In this document: positions 32,737 through 41,507 of the stretch, piece by piece | Numbering within the stretch: the first letter of the stretch is position 1 | Layout: each line of letters opens with the position of its first letter | The notes under the pieces: generated by a model | Told to the model about the DNA's origin: nothing | Database searches by the model: none | Seen by the model: the letters and a program-made list of their open reading frames with translations, nothing else | Position numbers and translations under genes: made by a program | Assembly: GCF_022808675.1 (NCBI RefSeq) | Contig: NZ_JAKZKV010000003.1 | Span: forward strand, 124,001 to 188,000 | Length of the DNA: 64,000 nt | Source: Parabacteroides sp. FAFU027 | Lineage (GTDB): Bacteria > Bacteroidota > Bacteroidia > Bacteroidales > UBA7332 | Direction of reading: 5' to 3'

Positions 32737-35148
32737 TTACTTCCACGTAATCTCTACCTTATACTCCACACTAATTACAGGCTTCTTGATTTCGAGAAAT
32801 TCCTTTTTGTTACCAAAATCAGGAATCACCTCTTTGTCCAGATAACTCAGGTAGGGAGCATCTTTAGCCATTGGCATAAAATAGAAATACATTTCGTTGG
32901 TTTTCAATGCATCGCTGTATCGTTTCAAACCGATAGTCCAGGGCTGGCTGGAGTAGAGGTTGTCGGTCTGCAACTCGCCATTCATCATGCAGAGAGCGCG
33001 GTCTCCCCGGTAATCGAAAGTCACAAAGACATCGTTTACCTTTGACCAGTCCATATCCGGTGCTTTGAGCACGAAGTGGCGGTCATCGGCCTGTACCAGT
33101 TGGAGCTTCGGCTCAACTGTCGGAATAGAGATGGTACGTTGCGTCATATTCGGAAGAGGTGCCACTGTTTTCTTTACGACAGCACTGGTTGCCGATATTT
33201 CCTTCACCGAAGGATAAACTGCTACATCCACGGCTTCACCATTTTTACAAATCAGGGAGATTTTCTCTCCATCCAATACGACCGATTTACTAATCACCAA
33301 ATGCTGATTTTCTTTTCCTACGAGATATGCATTAAGCGCCTGCTCCCAGGGTAATACGAGAAAGGAGACTCCGTTGATCTGCATTTCTCCGATTTTGCCG
33401 ATCGGGAAAGCGACCACGGTATTGCCATTGCGCGTAAATGTTTTCATGCCTGAACCGGTCACTTTTACTTTTCCTTTCAATACCATTTCCGGAGCAATGC
33501 CATCAATCGAAACCAGCACATTGTAACGTTTCCCCTGGTTGGTAAAGCGGAAAAAAGGCTGAACGGTAGCCATTCGCACCTCAACTCCATCCATATTCAG
33601 ATTGAATGGAAAAATGGCAGAAGCTCCGGTTTTAAGAGTAAATGTCCCGGTTTCGGGAAAGGATACTGAACCCGATTTTGTCGCGATGTCTACTTTCAAG
33701 CCTTTCAGTTCGGATATTGCTATATGGTCCTGAAAGTTATGCATAAAGAGAAAACCCTTCTCCCCATCGCCCCTGACCGCATAGCGCAATGTAGTGGTAT
33801 TGGTCGGTTTGATGGTATCGCTTCCTACGGGAAGAATAGTGTGAAGCGGAGCCAGCTCATTGCCAAAAGCTGACAAGAAGTAGTTGATTAGCTTGAGAGA
33901 ATAAAACCCTTTGCTCATTTGGCCAAACTCGCCAATCGGAGCCTGATAATCGTACGATTTGTTGTGTAATCCCCACCCTTCAGCAAAAAAGAAGTTGCCA
34001 ACAGAAGGGGTGGTTCCCCCGTGATACATGTAGAATCCCAGTCCATTGGTACCGCTTCCCACGGTACGAACCATCATCGGGAGGAAGCTTTCACCCAACA
34101 CATGAGGACGTCGTGAATAAATATTAGCCATACCTGTGCCCAACTCAGCCGCCATCGACGGATAGAGGTTGACATCATAACTCACAGGTGAATAGTCCGG
34201 CTTTTGCTGGATATCCTTATAGGTATAGAAGGGTGACGGATCGGTGCCCTTGCTCCAGAAAGGGTAAGCATAACCGGCCATGACCGGAATCGAACCTTTT
34301 TCAATGATAGTCGCCCGTCCCCAACCGGTGGCGGTATAGATAGGCGTGACCAGTCCGGCTTTGATAGCCAGTTGCTTCAGCGTCTTCATGTGGTCGCGCC
34401 CCACATCGGCAAACTCATTGCCGGCATTGTTAATGCCCACGCCATCCTGCGTGATTTTATTGTCGCGCCGTCCCACCGTACGCTCACGTGGAGCATCCAT
34501 ATAGCTGATTCCCCAGGGAGCCGCCGAGTGCTGGTATTCATTTTCAATCTGAACACCAATAACCGGGCCTCCATCCTTAAACATCAAACCCCGAAGTTGC
34601 TTGCCAATCTCCTGATACAAGCGGTTGGCATAAAACAAATAACCGGCATCATTGGTACGCACCTCTATAGGTCGGCCATAGAGCCAGTCAGGCAAACCTC
34701 CGCTTCGGATTTCTCCGTGTGCAAAAGGACCAATACGCATCAGGACATCAAGCCCATTCTTCCGGCAAAGTTCCACAAAACGGCGCACATCGTAATCTCC
34801 GCTCCAGTTGAAGACTCCCTCTTTCGGCTCGTGCATATTCCAGAATGCATAGGTGGCAACCACTGATATGCCTCCGGCTTTCAGCTTTTTCAACTCCTCA
34901 TCCCAATATTGATGAGGATAACGACTAAAGTGGAATTCTCCTATGACAGGAATTATAGGCTTCCCGTTGCGTTCGATGTAGAAACTGTTTACCCCGATAG
35001 TATCACCGTTGACACTGCGCCCGCCCAGGTCGAGATGCCCGCGCATCACATCAGTACGCACTTTGGTGATGTCGATTTGGTAGCTGTTTTGGGCAGATAA
35101 AGTGGCTGCCAAGGTCAGCGTGGCGAGAAACAATCTGTTTTTCTTCAT
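32737..35148 (-). CDS. GH35-family beta-galactosidase-like glycoside hydrolase
   Basis: An 803-residue exported enzyme. The start MKKNRLFLATLTLAATLSAQ provides a signal peptide; the open frame reaches to 35247 but runs into a repeat array. The GH35 barrel is clear: VIGEFHFSRYPHQYWDEEL (68-86), ATYAFWNMHEPKEG (98-111) and RIGPFAHGEIRSGGLPDWL. The acid/base is Glu204 in IENEYQ and the likely nucleophile is Glu335 in MAAELGTG. Two C-terminal beta domains follow. It probably removes terminal beta-galactose from pectic or arabinogalactan side chains. Confidence 0.85.
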   Translation of the reverse strand: MKKNRLFLATLTLAATLSAQNSYQIDITKVRTDVMRGHLDLGGRSVNGDTIGVNSFYIERNGKPIIPVIGEFHFSRYPHQYWDEELKKLKAGGISVVATYAFWNMHEPKEGVFNWSGDYDVRRFVELCRKNGLDVLMRIGPFAHGEIRSGGLPDWLYGRPIEVRTNDAGYLFYANRLYQEIGKQLRGLMFKDGGPVIGVQIENEYQHSAAPWGISYMDAPRERTVGRRDNKITQDGVGINNAGNEFADVGRDHMKTLKQLAIKAGLVTPIYTATGWGRATIIEKGSIPVMAGYAYPFWSKGTDPSPFYTYKDIQQKPDYSPVSYDVNLYPSMAAELGTGMANIYSRRPHVLGESFLPMMVRTVGSGTNGLGFYMYHGGTTPSVGNFFFAEGWGLHNKSYDYQAPIGEFGQMSKGFYSLKLINYFLSAFGNELAPLHTILPVGSDTIKPTNTTTLRYAVRGDGEKGFLFMHNFQDHIAISELKGLKVDIATKSGSVSFPETGTFTLKTGASAIFPFNLNMDGVEVRMATVQPFFRFTNQGKRYNVLVSIDGIAPEMVLKGKVKVTGSGMKTFTRNGNTVVAFPIGKIGEMQINGVSFLVLPWEQALNAYLVGKENQHLVISKSVVLDGEKISLICKNGEAVDVAVYPSVKEISATSAVVKKTVAPLPNMTQRTISIPTVEPKLQLVQADDRHFVLKAPDMDWSKVNDVFVTFDYRGDRALCMMNGELQTDNLYSSQPWTIGLKRYSDALKTNEMYFYFMPMAKDAPYLSYLDKEVIPDFGNKKEFLEIKKPVISVEYKVEITWK

Positions 35149-35222
35149 TGAGTTGAATGTCTGTTTTTTGTATTTTCGATTGAAATATGGCTCTGAAATA
35201 TGGCCCGAAGGCAGTGAGAAAT

Positions 35223-35400
35223 GCGAGGGAGTCAGACTCCGGAGCATTTCTCACTGCCGCTGAGGCATTTCTGGATGCCTCCCTAGCATTTTCGGGTGCC
35301 ACTGAGGCATTTCTGCGTGCCTCTCTCGCATTTCTGCGTGCCGCTATCGCATTTCTGGGTGTCTCCCGAGCATTTCTGAGTGCCGCTGAAGCATTTCTGC
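35223..35400. repeat. Array C: 8 units with exact 21-bp spacing (GCATTT)
   Basis: GCATTT recurs at 35244, 35265, 35286, 35307, 35328, 35349, 35370 and 35391, always 21 bp apart. The unit is about GCATTTCTGNGTGCCNCTNN. The dyad is GGCA/TGCC with a loop of about 8 nt; the unit at 35263 extends it to GAGGCAT/ATGCCTC. At the left edge a perfect 14-bp inverted repeat links 35211-35224 with 35244-35257. The period keeps a frame open (35187-35414, Ala/Phe/Leu heptads), which I regard as incidental. Confidence 0.9.
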
Positions 35401-35470
35401 AATTAGGATTCTAAAGAGAGTGCCTACAAAGTTACTTATACTCACAATACTGGCTTGAAAGTTGCGAATA

Positions 35471-35507
35471 CCAGACCTAACAGGTTTTAAAAACCTGTTA
35501 GGTCTGG
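35471..35507. repeat. Perfect 37-bp palindrome (ACCTAACAGG type)
   Basis: An 18-bp arm CCAGACCTAACAGGTTTT (35471-35488), one central base, and its exact complement to 35507. It lies 69 bp downstream of the DUF5107 stop. Related to 2875-2911 and 51375-51415. Confidence 0.8.
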
Positions 35508-35521
35508 CCAGTAGATTTCTC

Positions 35522-35568
35522 AAACCTCCAAGGTTTTGCCCCCCCGGAGGGTTATGGCTTGGAGGTTT
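35522..35568. repeat. AACCTCCAAGG-type inverted repeat
   Basis: AAACCTCCAAG (35522-35532) and CTTGGAGGTTT (35558-35568) flank an inner CCCCCCGGAGGG. It sits just behind the DUF5107 gene and may be its terminator. Confidence 0.6.
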
Positions 35569-35575
35569 TAACAAC

Positions 35576-38500
35576 CTATATCATCGCCAAATGCGTCTGT
35601 ACACCCTGGTGATTATTATCCAGAGTAAAGGCTTTTTGCAAATGCAATTTCGCTTTGCTGGTTTCGCCCAATCCCAGGTAACCAAGCCCCATCATGTAGT
35701 TGCAATGGATGACATTGCGGTGTGTGAAGTCATCGTCCCAGATGAGCAAGTCGGGCAGAGAAACCGCAAAATAATCGATTTTCACCTGGTCAAACAAATG
35801 TTTCTCTCCATAACTTATCAACTTATTGAAACGGCTTCGGGCCTCTTCGTCACGACCCAGTTTCAGCAGGGCTAATCCCTGATAGAAGATTTTATCCGGC
35901 TTCTGGTCATTGTAATAGATCGCTGCCGCGGGTTCGCTGATACCGACTGCGGCGGCTTCGAAGCAAGCACGGGCTTTTTCCGGTTGATTCATGCCTTCGT
36001 AAGCACAACCGAGGAAGTAGTTGAAATCATTCTCCTGCGCTCCGGGCAGTTTGCCTTCACCCAGATTGTGCGGATATTCGAAGCATTCAACCAACAGCGT
36101 TTCTGCCGTTGCATATTCTTTTTTGCCTAAAGCAATCTTAGCCAGTTCGAGGCGGGCTATCTGGTATTGAGCCGGAGCTTTGCCTTCGCCTCCCTCCCAC
36201 GGATGGAAACGGCGGGTTTTGATCAGGAATTTAGCCTCTTCATAGCGGCCGCTCTGATTCAGTAGGGTCGCATATTCAAGGTAAAGGTCATCGCGCATTT
36301 TTACCAGAGCAGCATGTTTATCGAGAAATGCCAGACGCCCGGCATGCGGACGATTCAACCGCTTGTACAATTGGTCCAGCTCCATCAGTATACGGGCATC
36401 CTTTTCATCCAGTGCAAATGCCTTTTCGAGTAAAGTAACCGCTTTCTCCGAATCATTCTGTTTGTTGAACGCAGCCAGCGAAAGGTTTCTCAATACGGTA
36501 GGAAAATTCGGATTAATTGCCGCTGAAGCTTCCCAACAAGCGATGGCATCAGTATATTGCAGCTTATCGTACCAAAGATTCCCAAGGTAGAACGGTGCAA
36601 AACCATCCTGCGGATTAGCATCCATAGCACATTGCAGCGCCAGAATGGCTTCCAATCGGTTCGGGAAACAGCAATCCGGTTTTTGCTCAGATGCAACTTC
36701 AAATACGGCTTTTGCTTCCGCAGTTTTATCTGCCAATGAGAGCGCCCAACCCAGATAGTAGAAAGCCATTGGTGACGGCTGTGCCTTGTCGATACAAAGT
36801 TGCAGAATTGCCACCGCCTCATCATAGAGACCTGCATTGATATAATCAAGAGCAATTTCTTCGTAGTTGTGACTTTCAGTACGCATAAGCGTCAGCAGCT
36901 GAGCCTCAACCGAAACATTCTGAGTAATCAGGTATTTTTCAAAAAGGCAACCGAAGTTGAAGTGGTCAATTTTGAGTGAATCGTCGATCAAAGCCAAAGC
37001 TTCATTTTCTTTGCCCAAATGGCGTAGAATCGCAGCCTTCAGGTGGCGGGCACGGTGATTGTGCCAGTTGCGAATCAGCGATTTGTCCACTTCGTAAAGC
37101 GCATCATCAAATCGACCGTCTATTACAGAAATTTGTGCCAATGAATAATAGGCCGCATCCTGCCAAGCCGCATTCCAGCAGGCTTTGTAGAATGATTCGT
37201 AAGCCTCCTCGTTTTCTCCCGTAAACTTCAATGCCAAACCGAGGTTGTACAACGGCTCACCGTCATACGGATTGGGATTGCGCGTGGTGAGTGTCTCAAT
37301 CGCACGACGATAGTATGGAATCGAATCGGCAAATCGTCCCTTGCGGAACAGCCAGATTCCCATCGCATTGTTGCAGCGGGCATCAGACGGATCGCGGTGC
37401 AAAGCCTCCTGATAGTAATCGGTCGCTTTGTAGGTGGCATGACGGTATTGTTCGATGTGCAGACCATTCAGGAAAAGTTGCTCGTTCGTCTGAATATCTT
37501 TGGGGTCTAAAGCCGGTTTGGCCGCTTCGGGTATGGTCTTGATTTCATCTTTCTCAGGCGTCCAGCAGAGGATTTTCTTGCCATTCTCCGCATTTACGGT
37601 TACAGTCAGCTCCTGATAGGAAATGCCATTCAATGCAATTCCTTTCTCATAGACATTTTCAGGAGAAAGGGTTTGAACCTCTTCCAACAGAGTCGCATCC
37701 TGACTTTTCAGCACGATCTTCACATGGGTCAGTTTGCGGGTTGCAAACAATTTCAAGACCGCTTTTCCATTCTCTTCTTCCAGATTTAGTAAAAGGTCAA
37801 CGCAGGCATTCTTCACCACACCCAGTTCGCGATACGGCATGAAGTTCTGCACGAATGTCTTTTCCTCATACGGCTGTAACCACGAGAAGTCCGGCTGATT
37901 GTCGGTAAACACACCGGTCATCAGTTCGATGTATGGGCCATCACTGTCTGTCAGATTGCGATCCCAGGCACAACCGAAATCACCGTTGCCCCACGTCCAC
38001 TGTTTCTTCCCCGGAGAAATGTGGTGATTCGCCACGTGCAACACACCGGCACGGGTATCGTTTTCGTATCCGCCCACGAAGTCGTATTTCGACTTAATAG
38101 CCATGTAAGAAGTGGGAACAGGAATATTTTTGTAGCGGGAAATGTCCACACCGGCAGAGTAGTCCATCTTGTAATAGACACCGGTAGCAATCGGGAATTT
38201 CGACACGTCACGTTTTCCGTGGTCAAATACGGCATTGACATCCGGTGGGAAAACCGATTGGTAGTCGTCATTTACACATACCGCGGGATTGGCCCACCAA
38301 AGGAATGTCTGCGGCACCGGTGTCGGATTGAATAGCTTTCCCTGAAGCTCCAGCACTGCACGTCCCGGACGAAGGGTAAATCCTGCGGAACCTTTTTGAT
38401 GAAACATACGCTCCTGCTCATTTACCCAAACGGTAGCGCTTCCATCGGCATGTTGCTCGATGGTATAATCCACCGGCAGATAGGTACTCGGACGGTGGTG

Positions 38501-38857
38501 TTGCGGCCAGTTGAACTCCAAACCACCGGAAATCCACGGGCCGGTCAATCCTACCAAAGCCGGCTTAATCACGCTGTTGTAGTAAATGAAATGGCGCTCT
38601 TTGATTTTATCGTAAGCCATTTGCACACGACCTCCCAGCTCCGGCAGAATCATGATTTTTAGGTATTCGTTTTCGAGGTAAACGGCATTCCACGCTTTAT
38701 CGACCTTCTCATCGGCAATCTTTTCGACTACCGGATAGGGATAAACCACACCGCTGCTGCCCTGATAGACGCGCTTTTCGAGGAACATCGGATTCTTCTC
38801 GGGTTCTCCGATTTCGTATGTGGGGATAATAACGACTTCTTCCCAGACTTTGACCAT
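35576..38857 (-). CDS. DUF5107 domain protein with C-terminal tetratricopeptide repeats
   Basis: A 1093-residue protein without a signal peptide. Residues about 35-340 form a DUF5107 domain of galactose-mutarotase-like beta-sandwich type (LENEYLKIMILPELGGRVQM, GPWISGGLEFNWPQHHRPST, GWANPAV-type WWANPAVCVN). Residues about 460-1093 consist of many TPR units (RCNNAMGIWLFRKGRFADSI, LYNLGLALKFTGENEEAYES, ILRNLS-like blocks). The same two-part layout occurs beside sugar porters in other Bacteroidetes. The activity is not known; a cytosolic sugar-binding, epimerase-like or glycosidase role is possible. It is co-directional with the MFS porter upstream. Confidence 0.8.
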   Translation of the reverse strand: MVKVWEEVVIIPTYEIGEPEKNPMFLEKRVYQGSSGVVYPYPVVEKIADEKVDKAWNAVYLENEYLKIMILPELGGRVQMAYDKIKERHFIYYNSVIKPALVGLTGPWISGGLEFNWPQHHRPSTYLPVDYTIEQHADGSATVWVNEQERMFHQKGSAGFTLRPGRAVLELQGKLFNPTPVPQTFLWWANPAVCVNDDYQSVFPPDVNAVFDHGKRDVSKFPIATGVYYKMDYSAGVDISRYKNIPVPTSYMAIKSKYDFVGGYENDTRAGVLHVANHHISPGKKQWTWGNGDFGCAWDRNLTDSDGPYIELMTGVFTDNQPDFSWLQPYEEKTFVQNFMPYRELGVVKNACVDLLLNLEEENGKAVLKLFATRKLTHVKIVLKSQDATLLEEVQTLSPENVYEKGIALNGISYQELTVTVNAENGKKILCWTPEKDEIKTIPEAAKPALDPKDIQTNEQLFLNGLHIEQYRHATYKATDYYQEALHRDPSDARCNNAMGIWLFRKGRFADSIPYYRRAIETLTTRNPNPYDGEPLYNLGLALKFTGENEEAYESFYKACWNAAWQDAAYYSLAQISVIDGRFDDALYEVDKSLIRNWHNHRARHLKAAILRHLGKENEALALIDDSLKIDHFNFGCLFEKYLITQNVSVEAQLLTLMRTESHNYEEIALDYINAGLYDEAVAILQLCIDKAQPSPMAFYYLGWALSLADKTAEAKAVFEVASEQKPDCCFPNRLEAILALQCAMDANPQDGFAPFYLGNLWYDKLQYTDAIACWEASAAINPNFPTVLRNLSLAAFNKQNDSEKAVTLLEKAFALDEKDARILMELDQLYKRLNRPHAGRLAFLDKHAALVKMRDDLYLEYATLLNQSGRYEEAKFLIKTRRFHPWEGGEGKAPAQYQIARLELAKIALGKKEYATAETLLVECFEYPHNLGEGKLPGAQENDFNYFLGCAYEGMNQPEKARACFEAAAVGISEPAAAIYYNDQKPDKIFYQGLALLKLGRDEEARSRFNKLISYGEKHLFDQVKIDYFAVSLPDLLIWDDDFTHRNVIHCNYMMGLGYLGLGETSKAKLHLQKAFTLDNNHQGVQTHLAMI

Positions 38858-38891
38858 AGTATATTTTGATTTGATTTTAACTTGTTTTTTA

Positions 38892-38991
38892 ACGCTGACA
38901 GGTCTTCAACGCAGTCAGGTTTCCGGTTCATCATTGGAGTACGGTTTTTAAAAGGTATGACAATCGCACCCCAGCAGTAACCTGTCAGCGT
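38892..38991. repeat. Inverted repeat around GCTGACAGG
   Basis: ACGCTGACAGG (38892-38902) and CCTGTCAGCGT (38981-38991) are exact inverted copies 78 bp apart, between the MFS stop and the DUF5107 start. A further CTGACAGCGTTAA lies at about 39002-39014. Confidence 0.6.
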
Positions 38992-39017
38992 GCTTGCTCC
39001 TGACAGCGTTAAGACTT

Positions 39018-40403
39018 TCATTTCACCAACTCCTTCTCCAGTTCCTCCAGCGATTTGCTTTTTGTCTCCGGTAATCTTTTGCGAATAAACAGGAATCCCG
39101 ACAGGCAGATGAAGCCGTATAACCAGAATGTTCCCGATGCGCCGAGACCTTTATTCAGTAAAGGAAAAGTATAGGTAAGGATGAAACAGGCACTCCACAA
39201 GGCAAACGTAGCGACCGCCATAGCTGCACCGCGTATTTTGGTGGGATAGATTTCGGAAAGTATTACCCAGGTAACCGGAGCAAGTGACATCGCATAACAA
39301 CCGATGGCGATGACCACTAACAACAACAGAGGCCATCCCGTTACTGAGAAATGATAGAGAATACCCATCACTGCAAAGATACCGGTCAGTCCGCCCGACC
39401 CCATCAGCATCAAAGCCCTGCGACCGAGCCGATCTACCGTGTACATCGCAAGTAAGGTAAATATCATATTTGCCAGACCGGTCACTACGATATTGAATAA
39501 CACGTCAGACAAACCGTAACCTGCCGCCGCAAATATCTCCTGCGCATAGTTGAAAATCACATTAATGCCACACCATTGCTGCAACACGGCCAGTACAACG
39601 CCAATCGTCAGCACATTCCACATGCGGGGATGAAAAAGCTGCTTCAGTCCACCGGCTTCAGGGAAGGATTGCTCTGCATCATGAATCTGTTTCAGTTCGG
39701 CTTTGGCATACTCCTCACCACCGATTCGGCTGAGTATCTCACGGGCTTTATCCTCTTTATTGCGAATGGCCAGCCAACGGGGACTTTCGGGAATAAATAT
39801 GGTTAATAGGAAAAAGAGGAAAGACGGGACACAGACTGCCCAAAACATCCATCGCCAGCCCATCTGTCCGTTCCAGGAGTTGAGAATATCCATGCCGGTG
39901 CTTCCTGCTGCAACGGGCTCGGCAATCTGCCAGTTAGCCACCTGGGCTGCCAGAATACCAATCACGATGGTCAACTGGTTCAACGAAACCAACCGGCCCC
40001 GCATGTGTGTGGGTGAAATCTCGGCAATGTACATCGGGGAAAGATTGGAGGCGATACCGATACCGACACCTCCCATTAATCGGGCCATAACAAAGAGGGT
40101 AAAGCTACCTGCCGCCCCGGTAATCATCGACGAAACGAAGAACAATGCAGCAGCCCCGAGCAGCAATCTCTTGCGGCCATATTTCTCACTCATCATCCCC
40201 GACAATGTGGCACCGCCCAGACACCCCAAAAGCGCACAGGCCATGGCCCAACCTTGCAGGTAAGCCGAATCGGCAATGCCGAAATATTGTTCGTAGAAAG
40301 GTTTTGCACCGCCGATTACAACCCAGTCGTAACCAAAAAGCAGTCCCCCCATAGCAGAAACTCCGGCGATAAAGAAAAGAAAACGGTGATTGAAATTCTT
40401 CAT
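39018..40403 (-). CDS. MFS sugar porter (XylE/AraE-like sugar:H+ symporter)
   Basis: A 461-residue inner-membrane transporter with twelve predicted helices. Sugar-porter signatures are visible: GGLLFGYDWVVIGGA in helix 1, SEKYGRKRLLLG after helix 2, RLMGGVGIGIASNLSPMYIA, PESPRWLA before the central loop, QQWCGIN in helix 7, DRLGRRALM and PVTWVILSEIYPTKIRG. The substrate is probably a monosaccharide such as arabinose, xylose or galactose. The start MKNFNHRFLF is chosen because upstream codons lie in the divergent promoter region. The next gene on the strand is the DUF5107 protein; an AraC regulator is divergent. Confidence 0.93.
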   Translation of the reverse strand: MKNFNHRFLFFIAGVSAMGGLLFGYDWVVIGGAKPFYEQYFGIADSAYLQGWAMACALLGCLGGATLSGMMSEKYGRKRLLLGAAALFFVSSMITGAAGSFTLFVMARLMGGVGIGIASNLSPMYIAEISPTHMRGRLVSLNQLTIVIGILAAQVANWQIAEPVAAGSTGMDILNSWNGQMGWRWMFWAVCVPSFLFFLLTIFIPESPRWLAIRNKEDKAREILSRIGGEEYAKAELKQIHDAEQSFPEAGGLKQLFHPRMWNVLTIGVVLAVLQQWCGINVIFNYAQEIFAAAGYGLSDVLFNIVVTGLANMIFTLLAMYTVDRLGRRALMLMGSGGLTGIFAVMGILYHFSVTGWPLLLLVVIAIGCYAMSLAPVTWVILSEIYPTKIRGAAMAVATFALWSACFILTYTFPLLNKGLGASGTFWLYGFICLSGFLFIRKRLPETKSKSLEELEKELVK

Positions 40404-40434
40404 GATATGATTGTTCGATTTGATAGTGCAAAGA

Positions 40435-40519
40435 AAATGTATCAATGGCAATTGCCTCCTATAAATAATATGGAATAACATGGATTATATTCCGATAACC
40501 GGAAAACTTGATACATTTG
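40435..40519. promoter_or_regulatory. Divergent regulatory region of the sugar-porter and AraC genes
   Basis: Two perfect inverted 11-mers, AAATGTATCAA (40435-40445) and TTGATACATTT (40508-40518), frame the region. The right one includes a -7 box TACATTTG (40512-40519) for the AraC gene. Between them lies a second dyad, GGAATA (40472-40477) / TATTCC (40488-40493). These are good candidate sites for the AraC-type regulator. Confidence 0.6.
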
Positions 40520-40546
40520 CAATATTAAAACGAATGAACCCGGAAC

Positions 40547-41437
40547 ATGGTTAAAATCAAAAGCGGATTTAAAGGAGAACGGGCGGTAATCCTTCCCGAA
40601 TCCATTATCAATGAGCTTAAAGGCAACCCATTCAGCAATAAACTTTATATGACTGACCTGGGCTTCTACCCCAAAGCCGGATTCCATTTCCGCAAACGGA
40701 GCAAAGAGGAAGCCCTGCAATATATTCTAATCTATTGCCTGGAAGGGAACGGATGGACTCAGACAGAGGGTGAGACACAGAATATCACCGCACACCAGTT
40801 TGTCATTATACCTAAAGGGAAAGCACATGCTTATGGTAGTGATCCTAATAATCCATGGACAATCTACTGGATACATTTCGACGGGGAGATGGCGGGGTTC
40901 TTTGCAAATGGGCTGGACAAGCCGACACGGATATCTCCGGGAAGCGATTCTCGTATCGAACTGCGGTTGCAACTCTTTGAGGAGATGTTTGCAACGCTGC
41001 GCAACGGGTATAGCAAGGATAATCTCTACTACAGCCTCACGGAGTTTTACCATTTTCTGGGGTCGCTGAAGTTTCTCCGGAGTTACCGGGAGAGCGCCAG
41101 CGAGCAAGAGAGTCAGCGGGATGTGGTGGACGAAGCAATTCACTTCATGCGTGAGAATATCCGCAAACGACTGACTTTGGCCGAAATTGCCCGTTACGTG
41201 GGATTCTCTGCCTCCCACTTATCGGCCCTGTTCCAGCAAAAAACGGGATATTCGCCCCTCAACTACCTCATTCAACTCAAAATACAGGAGGCGTGTCATC
41301 ACCTCGACTTCACGGATTTGAAGATTAATCAGATTTGTATGATGATTGGCTTTGAAGACCCGTTTTACTTCAGCCGGTTGTTTACTAAAACGATGGGAAT
41401 ATCACCGACCGAGTATAGGAAGAAGAAGAAAGGATAA
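40547..41437 (+). CDS. AraC-family transcriptional regulator with cupin sugar-sensing domain
   Basis: A 296-residue regulator. The N-terminal cupin-type arabinose-binding domain (about 25-165: YILIYCLEGNGWTQTEGETQ, HQFVIIPKGKAHAYGS, WTIYWIHFDGE) binds a sugar. The C-terminal pair of helix-turn-helices (about 200-292: LTLAEIARYVGFSASHLSAL, INQICMMIGFEDPFYFSRLF, then GISPTEYRKK) is canonical AraC. It faces the MFS/DUF5107 operon across a region with two inverted repeats, which suggests it regulates that operon and itself. Confidence 0.92.
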   Translation: MVKIKSGFKGERAVILPESIINELKGNPFSNKLYMTDLGFYPKAGFHFRKRSKEEALQYILIYCLEGNGWTQTEGETQNITAHQFVIIPKGKAHAYGSDPNNPWTIYWIHFDGEMAGFFANGLDKPTRISPGSDSRIELRLQLFEEMFATLRNGYSKDNLYYSLTEFYHFLGSLKFLRSYRESASEQESQRDVVDEAIHFMRENIRKRLTLAEIARYVGFSASHLSALFQQKTGYSPLNYLIQLKIQEACHHLDFTDLKINQICMMIGFEDPFYFSRLFTKTMGISPTEYRKKKKG

Positions 41438-41442
41438 AAAGA

Positions 41443-41485
41443 AAAAAGAGATTACTTCCAGTTCAGGCTGAAGTAATCTCTTTTT
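41443..41485. terminator. Bidirectional terminator
   Basis: A 16-bp stem AAAAAGAGATTACTTC / GAAGTAATCTCTTTTT between the AraC gene and the GH28 gene. Confidence 0.85.
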
Positions 41486-41507
41486 CTATGCTAAATATAC
41501 GATGAAT

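Noticed and set aside
35187-35414. 75-residue Ala/Phe/Leu-rich open frame over array C
   Set aside because: Same reason: periodic DNA of 21 bp gives an open frame. No start context or known fold.
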